64,000 bases of DNA from Scleropages formosus (Eukaryota > Chordata > Actinopteri > Osteoglossiformes > Osteoglossidae): positions 18,184,783 through 18,248,782 of the forward strand of contig NC_041817.1 in NCBI RefSeq assembly GCF_900964775.1, in the 5' to 3' direction. The translations under genes and the position numbers were made by a program. Positions 1 through 11,259 of the stretch are shown piece after piece. The notes under the pieces are model-generated. The model did no database searches, was not told where the DNA came from, and saw only the letters and a list, made by a program, of their open reading frames with translations. Positions within the stretch are counted from its first letter, which is position 1; each line of letters opens with the position of its first letter.

Positions 1-1524
1 TCCAAGAGATGGGCTTTATGTAGTACTCTTCGCTAATACTGGAGAACACACAAAATAACGTATTCCAGCAAACTTCCATGATGTTCTCAGATGTAGAACT
101 GTTTGACTTAAATCTTACATCTATATATTCTTAAAACTGATAAAGCAAAGGTTTAGTCTCTAACACTGATAGACAAGACAGTGGGTAATCTACCATGCCA
201 TAGCATGAAGAAAAACAGAAATATGGTTATTAGCCCTGCATCTGCACACGATTATCCTGAGCCGATTATATTTAAATATTGCTTATCTTCCTGTATTTGT
301 GGAACCTTTACGGAATGTCAGATATCAAACAGCTAAGTGACACAGATCATGTGCAACCTGCTGAGCAAATTAGAAAATCTAACATCGAACAAATATTTTA
401 AAAACTTTGAATTTTATTACATGTTACCCACACACCTAGGAGACAAACCACTGTGATCTGATTTTGACACTTCACACTTAGCAAGTAAAATCCTTCGGTA
501 CACGTTAAGTAAAACTGTGAAGTGGATTGTTGTGCTGAGTTCAGTTCCCAGCAATGGGGAATAAATTTAAAGAAAAGTGGATGGAAAGCAAAACATCCCC
601 AAGAGTTTTGTTCCATCATGTTTGAAACACTCTTCAGGGAAAAAAGACTAACTTCAGAAGATGGACTGGCAGAGAAAACAGTTGTTTGTGGCTGTTGTAT
701 CTTGGCCTGTATCGCATCTTATGTGTAGCGGGCCGTGTTTTGTCTTAACTCACACAACTGTGAAGAATAACTCTTTAGATTTGTGCACAAAACAGGGTTA
801 ATTTTCCATTATATTGCACTGTATTTTCTTCAAAAGATTTTTTCTGAAGAAACTGTGGAGAACTCCCTTTCAGTCAAAGCATCCTTTGTGGAAGCCAACA
901 ACTATAGGTTAAAGATGTAACCGAGAGAATGCAAGGTCTTATTTGGAAGCCCTAGTACAGTAACCTTTACTGTCTTACCAGGTATGTCCTTCTGTTGAGT
1001 CCAGGAACAGTGTCCTGATGATTTCTTTCTGAGGCGGACTAGGTAAGAGAGCTACTTACACACTGTAATGCTCTGCATCATGTCTGTCTTTTTGGCTTCT
1101 TAACTAGGGAAAAGTGTGCAAACGGGAATGACAGACAAGTCTGAACCAGGGAACTTTCAGTCAAGTGGTGTGGGTTGCTTTGTTTTTAACTCAAAAGCAC
1201 TCAGTTCTCCCACAAAACGCTTTCAAAGCTGCGTTTCCCTTTTTTTTCTATAAAGCAAGCATGCAATGCAGTAGTGGAAATTTCTTGATTAGGAAAGGGT
1301 TGCTTGATGAAGAAGAAGGGGCTCGTGTCAAATGCTGTTATGATGGGCCTCTACTGATGAAGCTGAAGGGTTTTTATGTAATATTCATTTGCTATAAATG
1401 AAGAATTAACTCATTTCAGAAGTTTAAATGCTGTGTGTATATTATGTGAGTTACTTGCTCACTGTCCTTAATCTCTTGTTCTTGTCAGGGTTGCTGCAGT
1501 CTGGAGCCTATTTGAGAAGTACAG
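1..1524. other. Intergenic, no gene recognised
   Basis: AT-rich unique-looking sequence with only short chance ORFs. I see no exon of ABCC4, the gene that lies beyond SOX21 in human, and no recognisable repeat. Confidence 0.5.
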
Positions 1525-1527
1525 TGT

Positions 1528-1795
1528 GCAAGGCTAACTAGGGTACACCCTAGACAGGATGCCAGTGCATTGCAGCATAGTTCCCAACACACATGCACAC
1601 ACTAAGGGGAATTTAGGATCACCAACTGATCTGAAAACGTGTATTTGGGATGCGGGAGGAAACTGGATCACCCAGAGGAAATTCAGTGGAACACAGAGAG
1701 AGCATGCAAATTCCACACAGACTAAGCAAAAGTCAAACCAATGCTTGAACAGCCCAGGTGCTGTGATGTAGCAGCATCACTTTCTGCGTCACCAT
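1528..1795 (-). repeat. tRNA-derived SINE, family B (degenerate)
   Basis: Read on the minus strand, this has the layout of the better-kept copies near 48.3 kb and 34.7 kb: a tRNA-like head ending in a cagcccaggtgctg block, then a tgtggaatttgcatg block, a ggtttcctcc-like block and a tail with a ggatgccagtgcattgc motif. It is diverged and probably old. The short ORFs on both strands here are chance ORFs inside the repeat. Confidence 0.6.
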
Positions 1796-1880
1796 ACCTC
1801 GCTATTATGTGAACTGCCGTATCAGAAACCAGAAGGATGAAGGAATAGAGTAATTGCACAGCCAGTACAATTATTTCTCA

Positions 1881-2640
1881 CATTTGCATTTATTCATTTC
1901 TCAGATGCTTTCCTCCAAAGCAACAAACAAATAAAACAAAAGTATTTCACGTTAGTCAAATATCATTAGATGCAGGTTGCTCCTCTCATGCAGAGAGGAA
2001 GCTGCTGGAGAGGCAGACGGGGCCGAAAGGAGTTGCAGTAGTCCAAGGGAGACATCACCAAATATCAACATGGCCTGAACCAGGAACTGTGCAGGAAATG
2101 TTATGAGAGCCTGTGGACCCTGTGAATGTTACATTGAAAGGGTCTGCAGAGTTGAGTTAGGGATCACTACACTGGGAAAAAGAGAAATTTCAATTAATTG
2201 TTAGTCCCAGACTCTTGACCAATAAAGTATGTGAAAAGAGGACATTGTGCAGTCTGATACAGAGTTCCTGACAGGTGGAAAGACCTGCTGGAAGATGGAC
2301 AATCTTAGTCAATGACAGTGGCAACAATTGAGCCAAGGGAAGCTGCAGAGATGGAGCAGAGTAGAGGGCCAAGACCGAGTCCTGCAGAACACCTGTTGAA
2401 TGAGACTGAGGGGAAAACGGAGCCACACCAAACCACCTGGAAAGATCTACCTACTAGGTAAGATTCAAACCATTTCAATACGCATCCGTTGATTTCAAGC
2501 TGTTCAAGAGAGGAATGTAGAACTGATGGTGGACAGTGTCAGATGTTGCAGGGATGTCCAGGAGAATGAAACTGAGCAAAGAAGGCAGGTCTAGCCAACT
2601 GGAGAGCTAACACTGCAAGGAGGGCAGTCTCAGTAGAATG
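1881..2640 (-). mobile_element. LINE, L2/CR1-clade reverse transcriptase fragment
   Basis: On the minus strand, broken frames read like the L2 reverse transcriptase. Around 2560-2510 is a DTVHHQ-like motif (family form DTVNHH), then INGCVLKWFESYL and GRSFQVVW-like stretches down to about 2430, and near 2050-2020 a relic of the LDYCNSLLAGLP motif. The 3' end at 1923-1881 reads gctttggaggaaagcatctg followed by an aaatgaataaatg-like tail, the same tail as the SINE family C copies in this window. The element is truncated at its 5' end and its frames are broken. The L2 assignment rests on remembered motifs. Confidence 0.7.
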
Positions 2641-3556
2641 GCCAATCTTGGATCCAGCCAATAAAATGTATCCATCCTTGCCATTGATTTCAACACTGTC
2701 ATTAACACTCACACATTCGAAATATCTCTATACAGTTTTTCATTGATTAAGTGACATCCTGCCAACATAGTTATTAATACTTATTGCATTGATATTATTT
2801 TTACATTAACGACAATTGCACTACTTGATGGATATTACAGGATGTGGAGAGACAAATGACCTGGAGTTCATGACAACTAGAAGATTTAATCATGGACACT
2901 TTTAGTGCAAAGTCCTTAGTTCAAATCAATGAACATTTGGCAAGGCTTTTTTGGATTTGTAGCGTAGGCTAGTACTGTATTCTCAAACTGTTAGGTTTTG
3001 CAAGTCATCTGAGGGACCATTTATAGCCAGTTCAGGAGTGATGGAAGAGTCTCTTCACAGAGAAAGTTAAAGAACCAACTCAGATCTGAATGAACTTGAG
3101 TAGACTGGCTGCATTTGAACAAGGCCGGCAATACTCTCTGAGTAGGCTCTGCAATAATCCAAGTGGGACATGAATGAACCAAGAGTAAAGAGCTGCAATC
3201 TGTTGGGTGCGAGGAATGGCTGGTCAATAAGGATGAGTTGATAGGCAGAACGGTGATGCTCAGGTTCTCACTGTATAGGGAGACTGACACCAAGAGGAGA
3301 GTGCAAACTTAGCATATGTGAAGTGACAAGACAGTATTAACATTTTGTCCTGTGTGTTGTGAATCTTAGATGCAGCTGATAAAAGTGTTGTGGAGAATTC
3401 TGGGACAAACTTCATACCTAGCATCACCATGAGCACACTACTCTCCAACAGCATGATTATGAATAACAGTTAAGAATTTGCAGCAAAACAAAGTACTGGG
3501 ACACTAAGTGATGCTCTTGAATGTGCAACACACATTCCCGAACAAAGATGTAATTG
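2641..3556. other. Non-coding stretch with possible further repeat remnants
   Basis: No host gene is visible. The part around 3080-3300 contains ctgcaataatccaagtggga, reminiscent of antisense LINE sequence, but I cannot place it in a family. The remainder is AT-rich. Confidence 0.35.
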
Positions 3557-3909
3557 TGTCATCACCACCGGACGGAGTTGAGCGATGGACTCAATTGCCC
3601 GCTCGTCTTCGGTGGTAAGCCAGCAGACAAAAGCCAAAGGGAAAAGCAAACAGGGAAATCCAGAAACAGACACAGGTCGATAGCATGACGAACGTCATCG
3701 GGGAAAACAACAGAATCATAGTTGAAAGAAACGTGAAGCACAGGTCAAAGCCAGGAATACAGGACAGATCATCAATAGGCACCATAGAGAGTTGCTGCCG
3801 TCGCTCTGGGGAGATTCCGTGCTGAACGGAGTCCAGCATGCCTTCTTATACCAGGCCCCTGTGACTGGCTCCAGGTGTCGCCGATGAGGCGATGGGTGAG
3901 GGCGTGACA
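3557..3909 (-). mobile_element. Possible solo LTR of a Gypsy-like retrotransposon
   Basis: The segment starts tgtcatcacc and ends ggcgtgaca, so it is bounded by short inverted termini of the TG...CA kind. On the minus strand a ggtataagaag TATA-like box lies about 75 bases inside, as expected for an LTR promoter. No internal retroviral genes flank it, so it would be a solo LTR fossil. I could not confirm a flanking target duplication. The family is a guess. Confidence 0.4.
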
Positions 3910-4251
3910 AAAAGGATACGCTAAATAAGTTCAAGACCACTAGTCTAAAAAATTACACCTAAAGAACTTATGCTCACCTGAAAAGCTACTTTTTGGATAA
4001 TACTGTGCTTGTCTTTTTAGCTAAATGAAAGTTTTCTCTTCACTATGGTCCAGTCCACTGATTCTTTTCCTCTGTCGCACAACCAAGGGTTGAGCTGAAC
4101 ATTTATAATGAATAACATCCTGCTGCTTGCAAAGTAAATATCATGTAAATATAGGTTGTGTGTAATGAAATATATTGATACTTTTCTTGTGTATGTGGCT
4201 CACTGACTGATGTCTTCAGTCTGTCGGCCCATGTTCAGATGGTCCATGGGA

Positions 4252-4385
4252 AAGCTCAGGTAGTGGTGTGTCATAGGTGACAAGGCTGAAGTATAACCTA
4301 AAGGTTGCTAGTTTGAATCCCACAAGATGCACTACTGCAGTACCTTTGGGAAGTGCACTCAAGCTGAAGCTGCAATAAAAGTCTT
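4252..4385 (+). repeat. SINE family C fragment (degenerate)
   Basis: The sequence aaaggttgctagtttgaatc followed by ctgcagtacctttgggaagt matches the tRNA-like B-box region and the next block of the better copies at 38.8 kb and 45.7 kb. The 3' part is not recognisable. Confidence 0.5.
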
Positions 4386-5860
4386 GGCTTTATGAGTGGG
4401 TGAAGTTCAAAGGTGTTTATTAAACAGGGAAATAATAAGTTGTGTCTAAATCTTAGGTGTGCCTGGTTACTCAGTACTGTAACTGTAAATGATGAAAGAC
4501 ACTCTGGAGCCAGCGGTAATTATTATGTTTTTATTGTAAGATTCTGTTGACCACTCAGAACTGGGTGAAGAGACTTTGGAAGAGAGAACACACTGACAAA
4601 CACACTCATGAACAATAACTATAGGTAATATATGTGTGTGTTATTATCTGCGTTTGGGCTTCTGTGTATTTTTTATCTAATGATAAAAGTCAAGGAATAG
4701 GAAAAGGGTTTCTTTGTGTACTAAGATCCAGGAGGATTTTTTGTGATATCCTATGTAATATTCTACCTAAATATTCCATACAACTGCGTGTCACTACCTC
4801 TGCCAAAAGCATTGATCATTGGGGCATAGCCAATATGAAGTATTATCCATCCTGCGGTTTATTTTTTGGGCTGCTTATAGAATAATATTTGCTTAGGGCA
4901 GCCAACCAAATGATTACTGACTGTCCTGTAAGCTGATAACACAAATTAGATGCCCATTAAAGTCAAACAATATGTATCTACAGATTTTTAAAAGATGTGC
5001 AGGTAATACCTGAAGCAATGCCAAAGTCATTTACAGTTATAAAAATTTTTCATGCTTTTGGGCATTAAAAGTAACTAATAGTTTTTATCCTCGGCAGGTG
5101 CCTGATCATATGAAATGTATCTCAGATGTACAGTACACATGATATTTGGAGCATACTCTAGATATTAATAGAAATGTATGGAACACATGCTGTTACCTGA
5201 ATCTTTGTCAAATATTTCAGCCAACAGCCAGTGTGAGAGATCTTTCCGTTGACTTCAAGCACTCATTATATTCATATGTTAATATGGAAGCTTTTTCATA
5301 TTTTCTCTGTGCTAAGATGTAGACACCTTCAGATGTTTTTTATACAATTTAAAGGAGAAAAGTTGATTTGTTGAACGTTTAACCCTGAACAATCAAAATA
5401 ACTGGGGTCAAGGGTTAAATGTAAATAATTTCAATTTTTCAAAAGATGTATTTTATGCTAGAAGTCAAACAGTATAATTTTCTGTTGCCACATTGGTGGT
5501 AACTGAAACGTATGTCACTTCTGAGAAAAGTTCATGCTAAATTAATAAATGTAAATGTTAGGATGTTATTAATGTTTCCTTAATGCACACAACGGTAAGT
5601 CATCTATTAAACATTGTACAATTCACTTAAGTCTTAACTCATGAAATATAAAAAAAGCTGGTGCAGTTTGTCTATGTTGCTTGCACTAGGGGTTCCTGAA
5701 GGATAAGTCCTTGTTCAAATTTCTCTTGAAAGAGAAAGTTTCAAACCTTTGCATTTGTTATATTTTCTAATCATTTCTATATCCATTGGAACGCTGTTCT
5801 GCAAATGAAATTCATAACACAATGAAAATTCACTGGTGTTAAAAAAGGCAATTTAGGAAG
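4386..5860. other. AT-rich intergenic stretch
   Basis: I see no gene, RNA gene or recognisable repeat. The ORF at 4634-4885 has no recognisable domain and is probably chance. Confidence 0.45.
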
Positions 5861-6639
5861 TTAGGGCAGGTGAAATTGTTTTTTTTTTTCCAGTCTTTTT
5901 CCCTTAGGCTGATACTCACTTCTGACCTGAATATCAGTTCCAGAGCTCAACAATAGAGCCACTAATTCATTTCTGCCACCTGATGAGCCTGTGAAATCAG
6001 CACAGTGGCAGAAAGGCACAACGTAGAAACTCCGCACGGATTTTACCGGACCCTCTTCAGCAGCTGTTATCAGATGTTCAGCTTTAATTAACAAGATTAA
6101 CTAGCGCCCACCAGCCATAGTGTTTGATGAAGTTTAGAATGGATGACTGGATGGTTGAAAGCACTGTTCTTTGTATTGGAACAAATGCAGAGTAGCGCCT
6201 CCAAGGAACTGAGGGTCCCACCAAGCTCTGCTTTTAGCCCCCAGTTTTTGCATGGCCACCCTACCCCTGATTGTTCGAGATTGAGCTTAAAGGCCTGTCT
6301 TTTCACCTCGGGACAGTGGAGTCAGCACTTACTTTCTGAACAGCGATGCTGAATGCTCCCCCCATGAATCTGAAACACAATGGCAAATTAAAGGGTACAA
6401 AAACACTCACCGCTGACCCATTGTTTTGGGTCATGGCTTGTCAAGCGAAAGCCATGCAGAGCAGCAAGAGTGTTTGCCTCTCTCCTCCTCCTCCTCTCAC
6501 TTTCCCCCTCCTTCTTTTTATATTCATTACATTCATTATAGGCCACAAAGGATTGCCAACAAAACAGCTTGTGATTTTTTTTTTTAAACTTCATGCCCCT
6601 CCGAAGCCTAGAGGGAAATTAATGTAGGTGAGTGTACCA

Positions 6640-6775
6640 GAGGGACAGCAAGAGCGACACGTCTGCATCTTCCAGTGATGCTAATAGCCAAGCGGATCCA
6701 AAATACACAAGAGCTGACCCCAAACAGATTGTGGTGGGCTTAAATCATTAGTTTGCAAATGAAGCAAAAAAATGC
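6640..6775. promoter_or_regulatory. Candidate conserved non-coding element upstream of sox21
   Basis: Unique, non-repetitive sequence of balanced composition containing a POU-like site (gtttgcaaatga near 6750) and TAAT cores (aaatcatta). It lies in the gene-poor DNA upstream of sox21, where developmental enhancers are expected. This is an impression from composition and motifs only; no alignment was made. Confidence 0.3.
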
Positions 6776-7009
6776 CTGAATGGAATAAGGTACTCCCCTC
6801 TGAACCTTTGATTGGTGTTCGTAAGCTCCCTTTTCTCAGTACACAGTCTTTGCAACTGGAAAAATCAAAAAAGAAAAAAAAAAAAAGATGTGTGAATGTT
6901 TTGAAGAATGTATGGCTTCAAACCTCTGGTAACACAAGTCTGCACTAGGAGTGAGATGAATTACACAAGACTTGAAATTACTGTGAAATCTCTCCATAGA
7001 TATGTCCTT

Positions 7010-7270
7010 TAGGGCTCCCACATTAATTGTGATTAATGTAGCATTAGTTCTGCCTTGTACGGTACAACAATTTCACTTTGCTGAACCGTGAAGTCCTTAG
7101 ACATTACCTACAACTGTTTTTTTTTTCCTTTTTTCAAGCCTCATTAATTGCATTTTTGATGTGAAGTTTATAATCATGTAGACATTATCTTGGGACCTAA
7201 TGGGTGCCTCTTTGGAAGATTAATTGTAAGTCCTGTTTAGATGTACAATTTAAAATAACTTTTACTTAGA
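7010..7270. promoter_or_regulatory. Candidate conserved non-coding element, homeodomain-site rich
   Basis: There are several TAAT/ATTA cores in a short span: cattaattgtgattaatg at 7021, then tcattaattgc near 7142 and gattaattg near 7219. The sequence is not repeat-like, which would fit a sox21 enhancer. Conservation is untested. Confidence 0.3.
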
Positions 7271-7558
7271 GTTTTACTTGTTGAGTCATTTATTAAGGAA
7301 TTCAATGTAAGAACTTGCACAAAAAAAGAAATCTGTTATGGACCGCATGTGTAAGTAGTGAAGGTGTTGAGATTGTAATTATAAGTTGTTGGTGTGATGA
7401 CAAGGATGAGACCTTCAGCTCTAACTCTGAGTGTAATATTTGATGTGAAGTACTGTACTTCAGTAAATACCCAGCCAAAGTTAGACAGTAAGCCTGTCAA
7501 TTGCTCTGGGCACCCATACCAATTGTGCTTAACAGCTGCCTTTATGGAATAAATTCGA

Positions 7559-8473
7559 TGTAACTCAAAGAACCCAAGATGGGAGAAAGTATTTTACTTT
7601 ATTTCGCCCCAGCTAGAGGGAGAGACCCCTGTGTCAGAGTCTAGGGAGTGTTCCCGAGCATCCAATACACATATTATATAGTCCCAAAAACGCATGTTAC
7701 ATATACGATAACATTTCTCGTTGGCTTTCTTTCTGCATGATCAGCGCATGCTCAGTTTGCGTATGCATCATGTAGCAAGCACCCTACACCCTTTCGGCTC
7801 ATCTCTCAACCTGCCATCATTATTTATTTTCTTGTCTTTCAGTGTGAGCCGGAGGCGGTTACCCCTTACAGTTGGGGTGCTGTTTCGGTACATCCTGCTT
7901 CTCACACAATGGCCTTTCTGCAGCAGTTACAGAACACATCAGTTGTACATATACCAGTTCTACTCCATTTTCTTATTTTTTCCTCTCACACCATCGTCAA
8001 GGCTGAATCAAAATCCTCCCCGCACATTCCGGAAGGGTTGAGCCTGGTTACCAGCAGCCCATGTGACATCGCTGGCCGTTAGCACGAACACACCCCTTAC
8101 CAGTGCGAAAACACTCATGTGCGACAACAAAAGAATTCCAGGAAACTCTGAATGGTGTATGCATTATTGCAAGTGTCACATATTACATGATTCATCCAGG
8201 GTGACCTCAGCTGACCGCTGTTCACTGGAATCGAATATCGGCAAATGTCGTTTTTACATTTAATTTTCATTGAACCCTTCCCCCCGCTATACAACATCTG
8301 ATATGTGCTGAAGAGATGACACTAATGCTGGAAGGAAATTGCGTGCAAACGTGAGTATACCAAGTGCCACGCGATCCCTGTGACCTAAGTATGAGTCATA
8401 AGAATTCCGCTCCGGAACGCAGGGCCACAAAGGAATTCCAGTAGCAGGAACCCTGCTAAGCCAATCTGTTACA
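7559..8473 (-). mobile_element. Possible solo LTR of an endogenous-retrovirus-like element
   Basis: On the minus strand the end of the segment reads like an LTR R/U5 region: an AATAAA signal in gcgaaataaagtaaaatac, followed by ctttctcccatcttgggttc. The proposed ends show short inverted termini (tgtaac at 7559, gttaca ending 8473). No gag, pol or env remains, so it would be a solo LTR fossil. The boundaries are approximate and no target duplication was confirmed. The family is unassigned. Confidence 0.35.
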
Positions 8474-9064
8474 GTTACCAGCGTGAATTGTTCCAAACTC
8501 TTTTCAATTTGTTTACTCTTGGACCGCGTCTGGAAAGGACGGCCCGCTGATTGATCGTTTCTCCTTTCGGGCAGCTCCGTTCAGGGAGTACAAGGCCTCC
8601 TGTCTGAAACTTGCTACACCATGATCCGGCTCTGAGTCTCTTATGCGGTCGGTTCCGTTAGAGACGTGGTCCCAGCTTCGTAACGGAGGGGCAACACCTG
8701 CTCTGTGTGATTTATGTCCAAATTAAGCTACTTCAAACCTATTTATTTTTGGTCATGTATTTTAAATTCTGACACTGGAAGGTCTTTCTCAAAACCGAGT
8801 GTGGTATATAGGAGTCTCGTAGCTGTAAATCCACTAAGTGTTTAGATTTCATTTCATTTGACCTTTTAAAAAAAAGGGATGCCAGGGTAGCTTAGCACGA
8901 ACTGACAGTGCCTCATGTCTGTTAAATTATTAAAAGTATGTGCGTGTGTGAGAGGGAGAGACTGCTTTGTGGGGGACTGACAAGTTGGCATCCTCTCGAG
9001 GATGTACCCCACCTCATGCTTCATATTTCTGAGATAGACTATGCTTCTGAACCAAAGCGACCTT

Positions 9065-9309
9065 GCATTGGATAACACACACACACACACACACTCAGTG
9101 ACTGAAACTTCTTATCCCAAGCGGGGTCGCGGCAAACCGGAGCCTAACCCGGCAACACGGGGCACAAGGCTGGAGGGGGAGGGGACGCACCCAGGACGGG
9201 ATGCCAGTCCATCGCAGGGCACCCGAAGCAGAACTCGAACCCCAGACCCACCAGAGACCAGGACCCGGCCAAACCCGCTGCGCCACCGCACCCCCTCCGC
9301 ATTGGATAA
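9065..9309 (-). mobile_element. SINE family A, intact insertion with 11-bp target duplication
   Basis: The insertion at 9076-9298 is flanked by identical copies of gcattggataa (9065-9075 and 9299-9309), a clear target-site duplication. On the minus strand it has a tRNA-like head (gtggcgcagcgggtttgg, then ggttcgagttc as B box), a body with gatggactggcatcccg and cccctccccctcc, and a (GT)n tail seen as (CA)n at 9078-9094. The identical duplication and intact ends suggest a fairly recent insertion. The ORFs here are repeat-derived. Confidence 0.9.
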
Positions 9310-9977
9310 GCAATTGTTAAATAAATTATTAATAATTATTCTATTAATAATTATAAAGTAATTATTTCCTTTGAAAAGCTACACTTCCATCAAGACATCC
9401 ATCAACATGTACAACAACACAATATTATTGCATTCACCCTTTTCTAATGTGTTTTGACTTGCATGCCTCACTTTACTAAGGAATAGATGCTATAAACAAA
9501 CTTTGTTATGGCAGAAAAACAAAGAAGTGGTTACGCACGCGCGACGGATATGTCCGTCCCGAGTGGAAAAAAAGTGCAAACGTCACAAAACGGAGGTGGA
9601 CCGTAGAGGATAAACAGCAAAGAAAGAAAACCATAAGCACAACATTTCCCCATCAGGAGCACTCGGTGAACGACAGAGCGATGGCTGGGCCGAGGTTCGA
9701 GCCCTTTTCCTTTCATTATTTTAAGACACACCTACACGCACGCCTCGGACCGCGTGCTTTTCGGAGCTTTCGCTGTGGAGGTCTTTTTCCGCTTTCTCCC
9801 ACGTGAATTCAGTGAGAGGGGGCGAGAATGGGGTTCTTGGAAGCTGCACGAGACGTGTTGTGATGTTCGGCGATGGCTGCCGATTAGCGGCTCTTTTTGG
9901 CGGGAAAGCGGCGGTCCGGCTCCTCGCGGGGGACGTGACGCTAACGGGCCTCTTTCTCCATCTCCGACCGCAACACG

Positions 9978-10027
9978 CGTCCCACTGCGTCCCACTGTGT
10001 CCCAGTCTGTCCCAGCGTGTCCCGGTG
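9978..10027. repeat. 10-bp minisatellite, five copies
   Basis: Five imperfect copies of a unit like cgtcccactg occur in tandem. The surrounding 9.75-10.3 kb is more GC-rich than its neighbours. The overlapping ORFs (for example 9754-10080) show no recognisable domain. Confidence 0.75.
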
Positions 10028-10638
10028 TGGCCTTTCCACGGCGCTCCCGGTCACTCTATGTATGGAAATCACCGTCTTGAGGGCAGAAGAATTAAAAAAG
10101 CGAGACAGGCGCTCTAACCTCGGCGGCCCACGGAAAATATGTTTCAGGTCAGACACATTATGCTGCGGGAATTATTTATCGAGATGATACAAGCTCGATA
10201 TTTGGAGAAATAATGAGATGTTCAGGCAGCAGCTGGAACGTTGCGGTCCAGAGAGCAGCGCGCGAGTCCGGGCGAATTCTGTGTGCGCGTGCGCGTGCGT
10301 TTCAGGTGGATTGCTGTGGTTTTCCGGTGCTGTCCTCAAAAGTTTTTAGTCTCTTATGGTTTTGTGACATCCTGGTGGTTGGGGGTTTTGGGTGGGGGCT
10401 TTCAGATGTGTTTCTTGGCGCAAAAATGGGACAGACGTTATTATGTCGAGTAAAACAACGTTGCCATTATGAATGAAATCATATCCATCCATCAAATCCA
10501 TTTCATGAAGACGGTGTTTTTGATGGAGCCATACGAAAAAGCACCAAAAATGAAAAAGTGAAGAAGCCGAACTGTGAACTTGTCGTTTAATAGCCATATG
10601 CTTCAATGAATACATTTTAAAATAGCACTCTATGTAAC

Positions 10639-10672
<34 letters not shown>
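10639..10672. repeat. (TAA)n microsatellite
   Basis: This is an uninterrupted run of taa triplets next to the left arm of an inverted repeat. A second, less pure trinucleotide run lies at about 10740-10808. Confidence 0.9.
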
Positions 10673-10674
<2 letters not shown>

Positions 10675-11192
10675 CTGGGCGAAAGGCAGAAAGATGTACA
10701 CCCTGGACGGGGCCCCAGTCCATCGCGGGGTTAGTAATACTAATACGACTGATAACGCTACTACTAATACTACTACTACTACAAATAATAATAATAATAA
10801 TAATAATACAAGAAAATTATCCAAATATTTGTATCATTATCATTATTAGCGGTTTCAGCCTATGTGTGTAATTATTATTAGTAGCGGGGGCTGCAGTGGT
10901 GCAGTGGGTTGGACCACGGTCCTGCTTTCCGGTGGGTCTGGGGTTCGAGTCCCGCTTGGGGTGCCTTGCGATGGACTGGCGTCCCATCCTGGGTGTGTCC
11001 CCTCCCCCTCTGGCCTTACGCCCTGTGTTGCCGGGTAGGCTCTGGTTCCCCGCGACCCCGTATGGGACGAGCGGTTCTGAAAATGTGTGTGTGTATTATT
11101 AGTAGTAGTATCAGTCCTATTGGTATTAGTAACCCTGCGATGGACTAGTGTCCTGTCCAGGGTGTATATCTTTCTGCCTTTCGCCCAGTTTT
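10671..11192. repeat. Inverted repeat, two ~70-bp arms around a 380-bp spacer
   Basis: The left arm (10671-10740) and right arm (11123-11192) are reverse complements with about seven mismatches in 70 bases. Each arm carries a gcgatggact block, a gtccagggtgta block and a ctgcctttcgcccagttt block, a motif set typical of fish SINE tails. The spacer holds trinucleotide repeats and a complete SINE family A copy. The right arm continues into an agaaaatggatggatg tail near 11245. Confidence 0.85.
10873..11105 (+). mobile_element. SINE family A, intact insertion with 12-bp target duplication
   Basis: The element at 10885-11093 is flanked by two copies of tattattagtag (10873-10884 and 11094-11105). 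The head has a gtggtgcagtgggttgg A-box region and a perfect ggttcgagtcc B box. The body has gatggactggcgtccca, and the 3' end is ttctgaaaatgtgtgtgtg. It landed in trinucleotide-repeat DNA inside the inverted-repeat spacer. Confidence 0.9.
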
Positions 11193-11259
11193 TCCTGGAT
11201 AGGCTCCGGACCCCCGCCACCCTGGTCAGGACAACCTGTTACAGAAAATGGATGGATGT

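Noticed and set aside
10885-11093. tRNA gene suggested by a perfect B box
   Set aside because: The A and B boxes belong to the tRNA-derived head of a SINE; flanking target duplications and the (GT)n tail show it is a retroposon. The same holds for the other copies.
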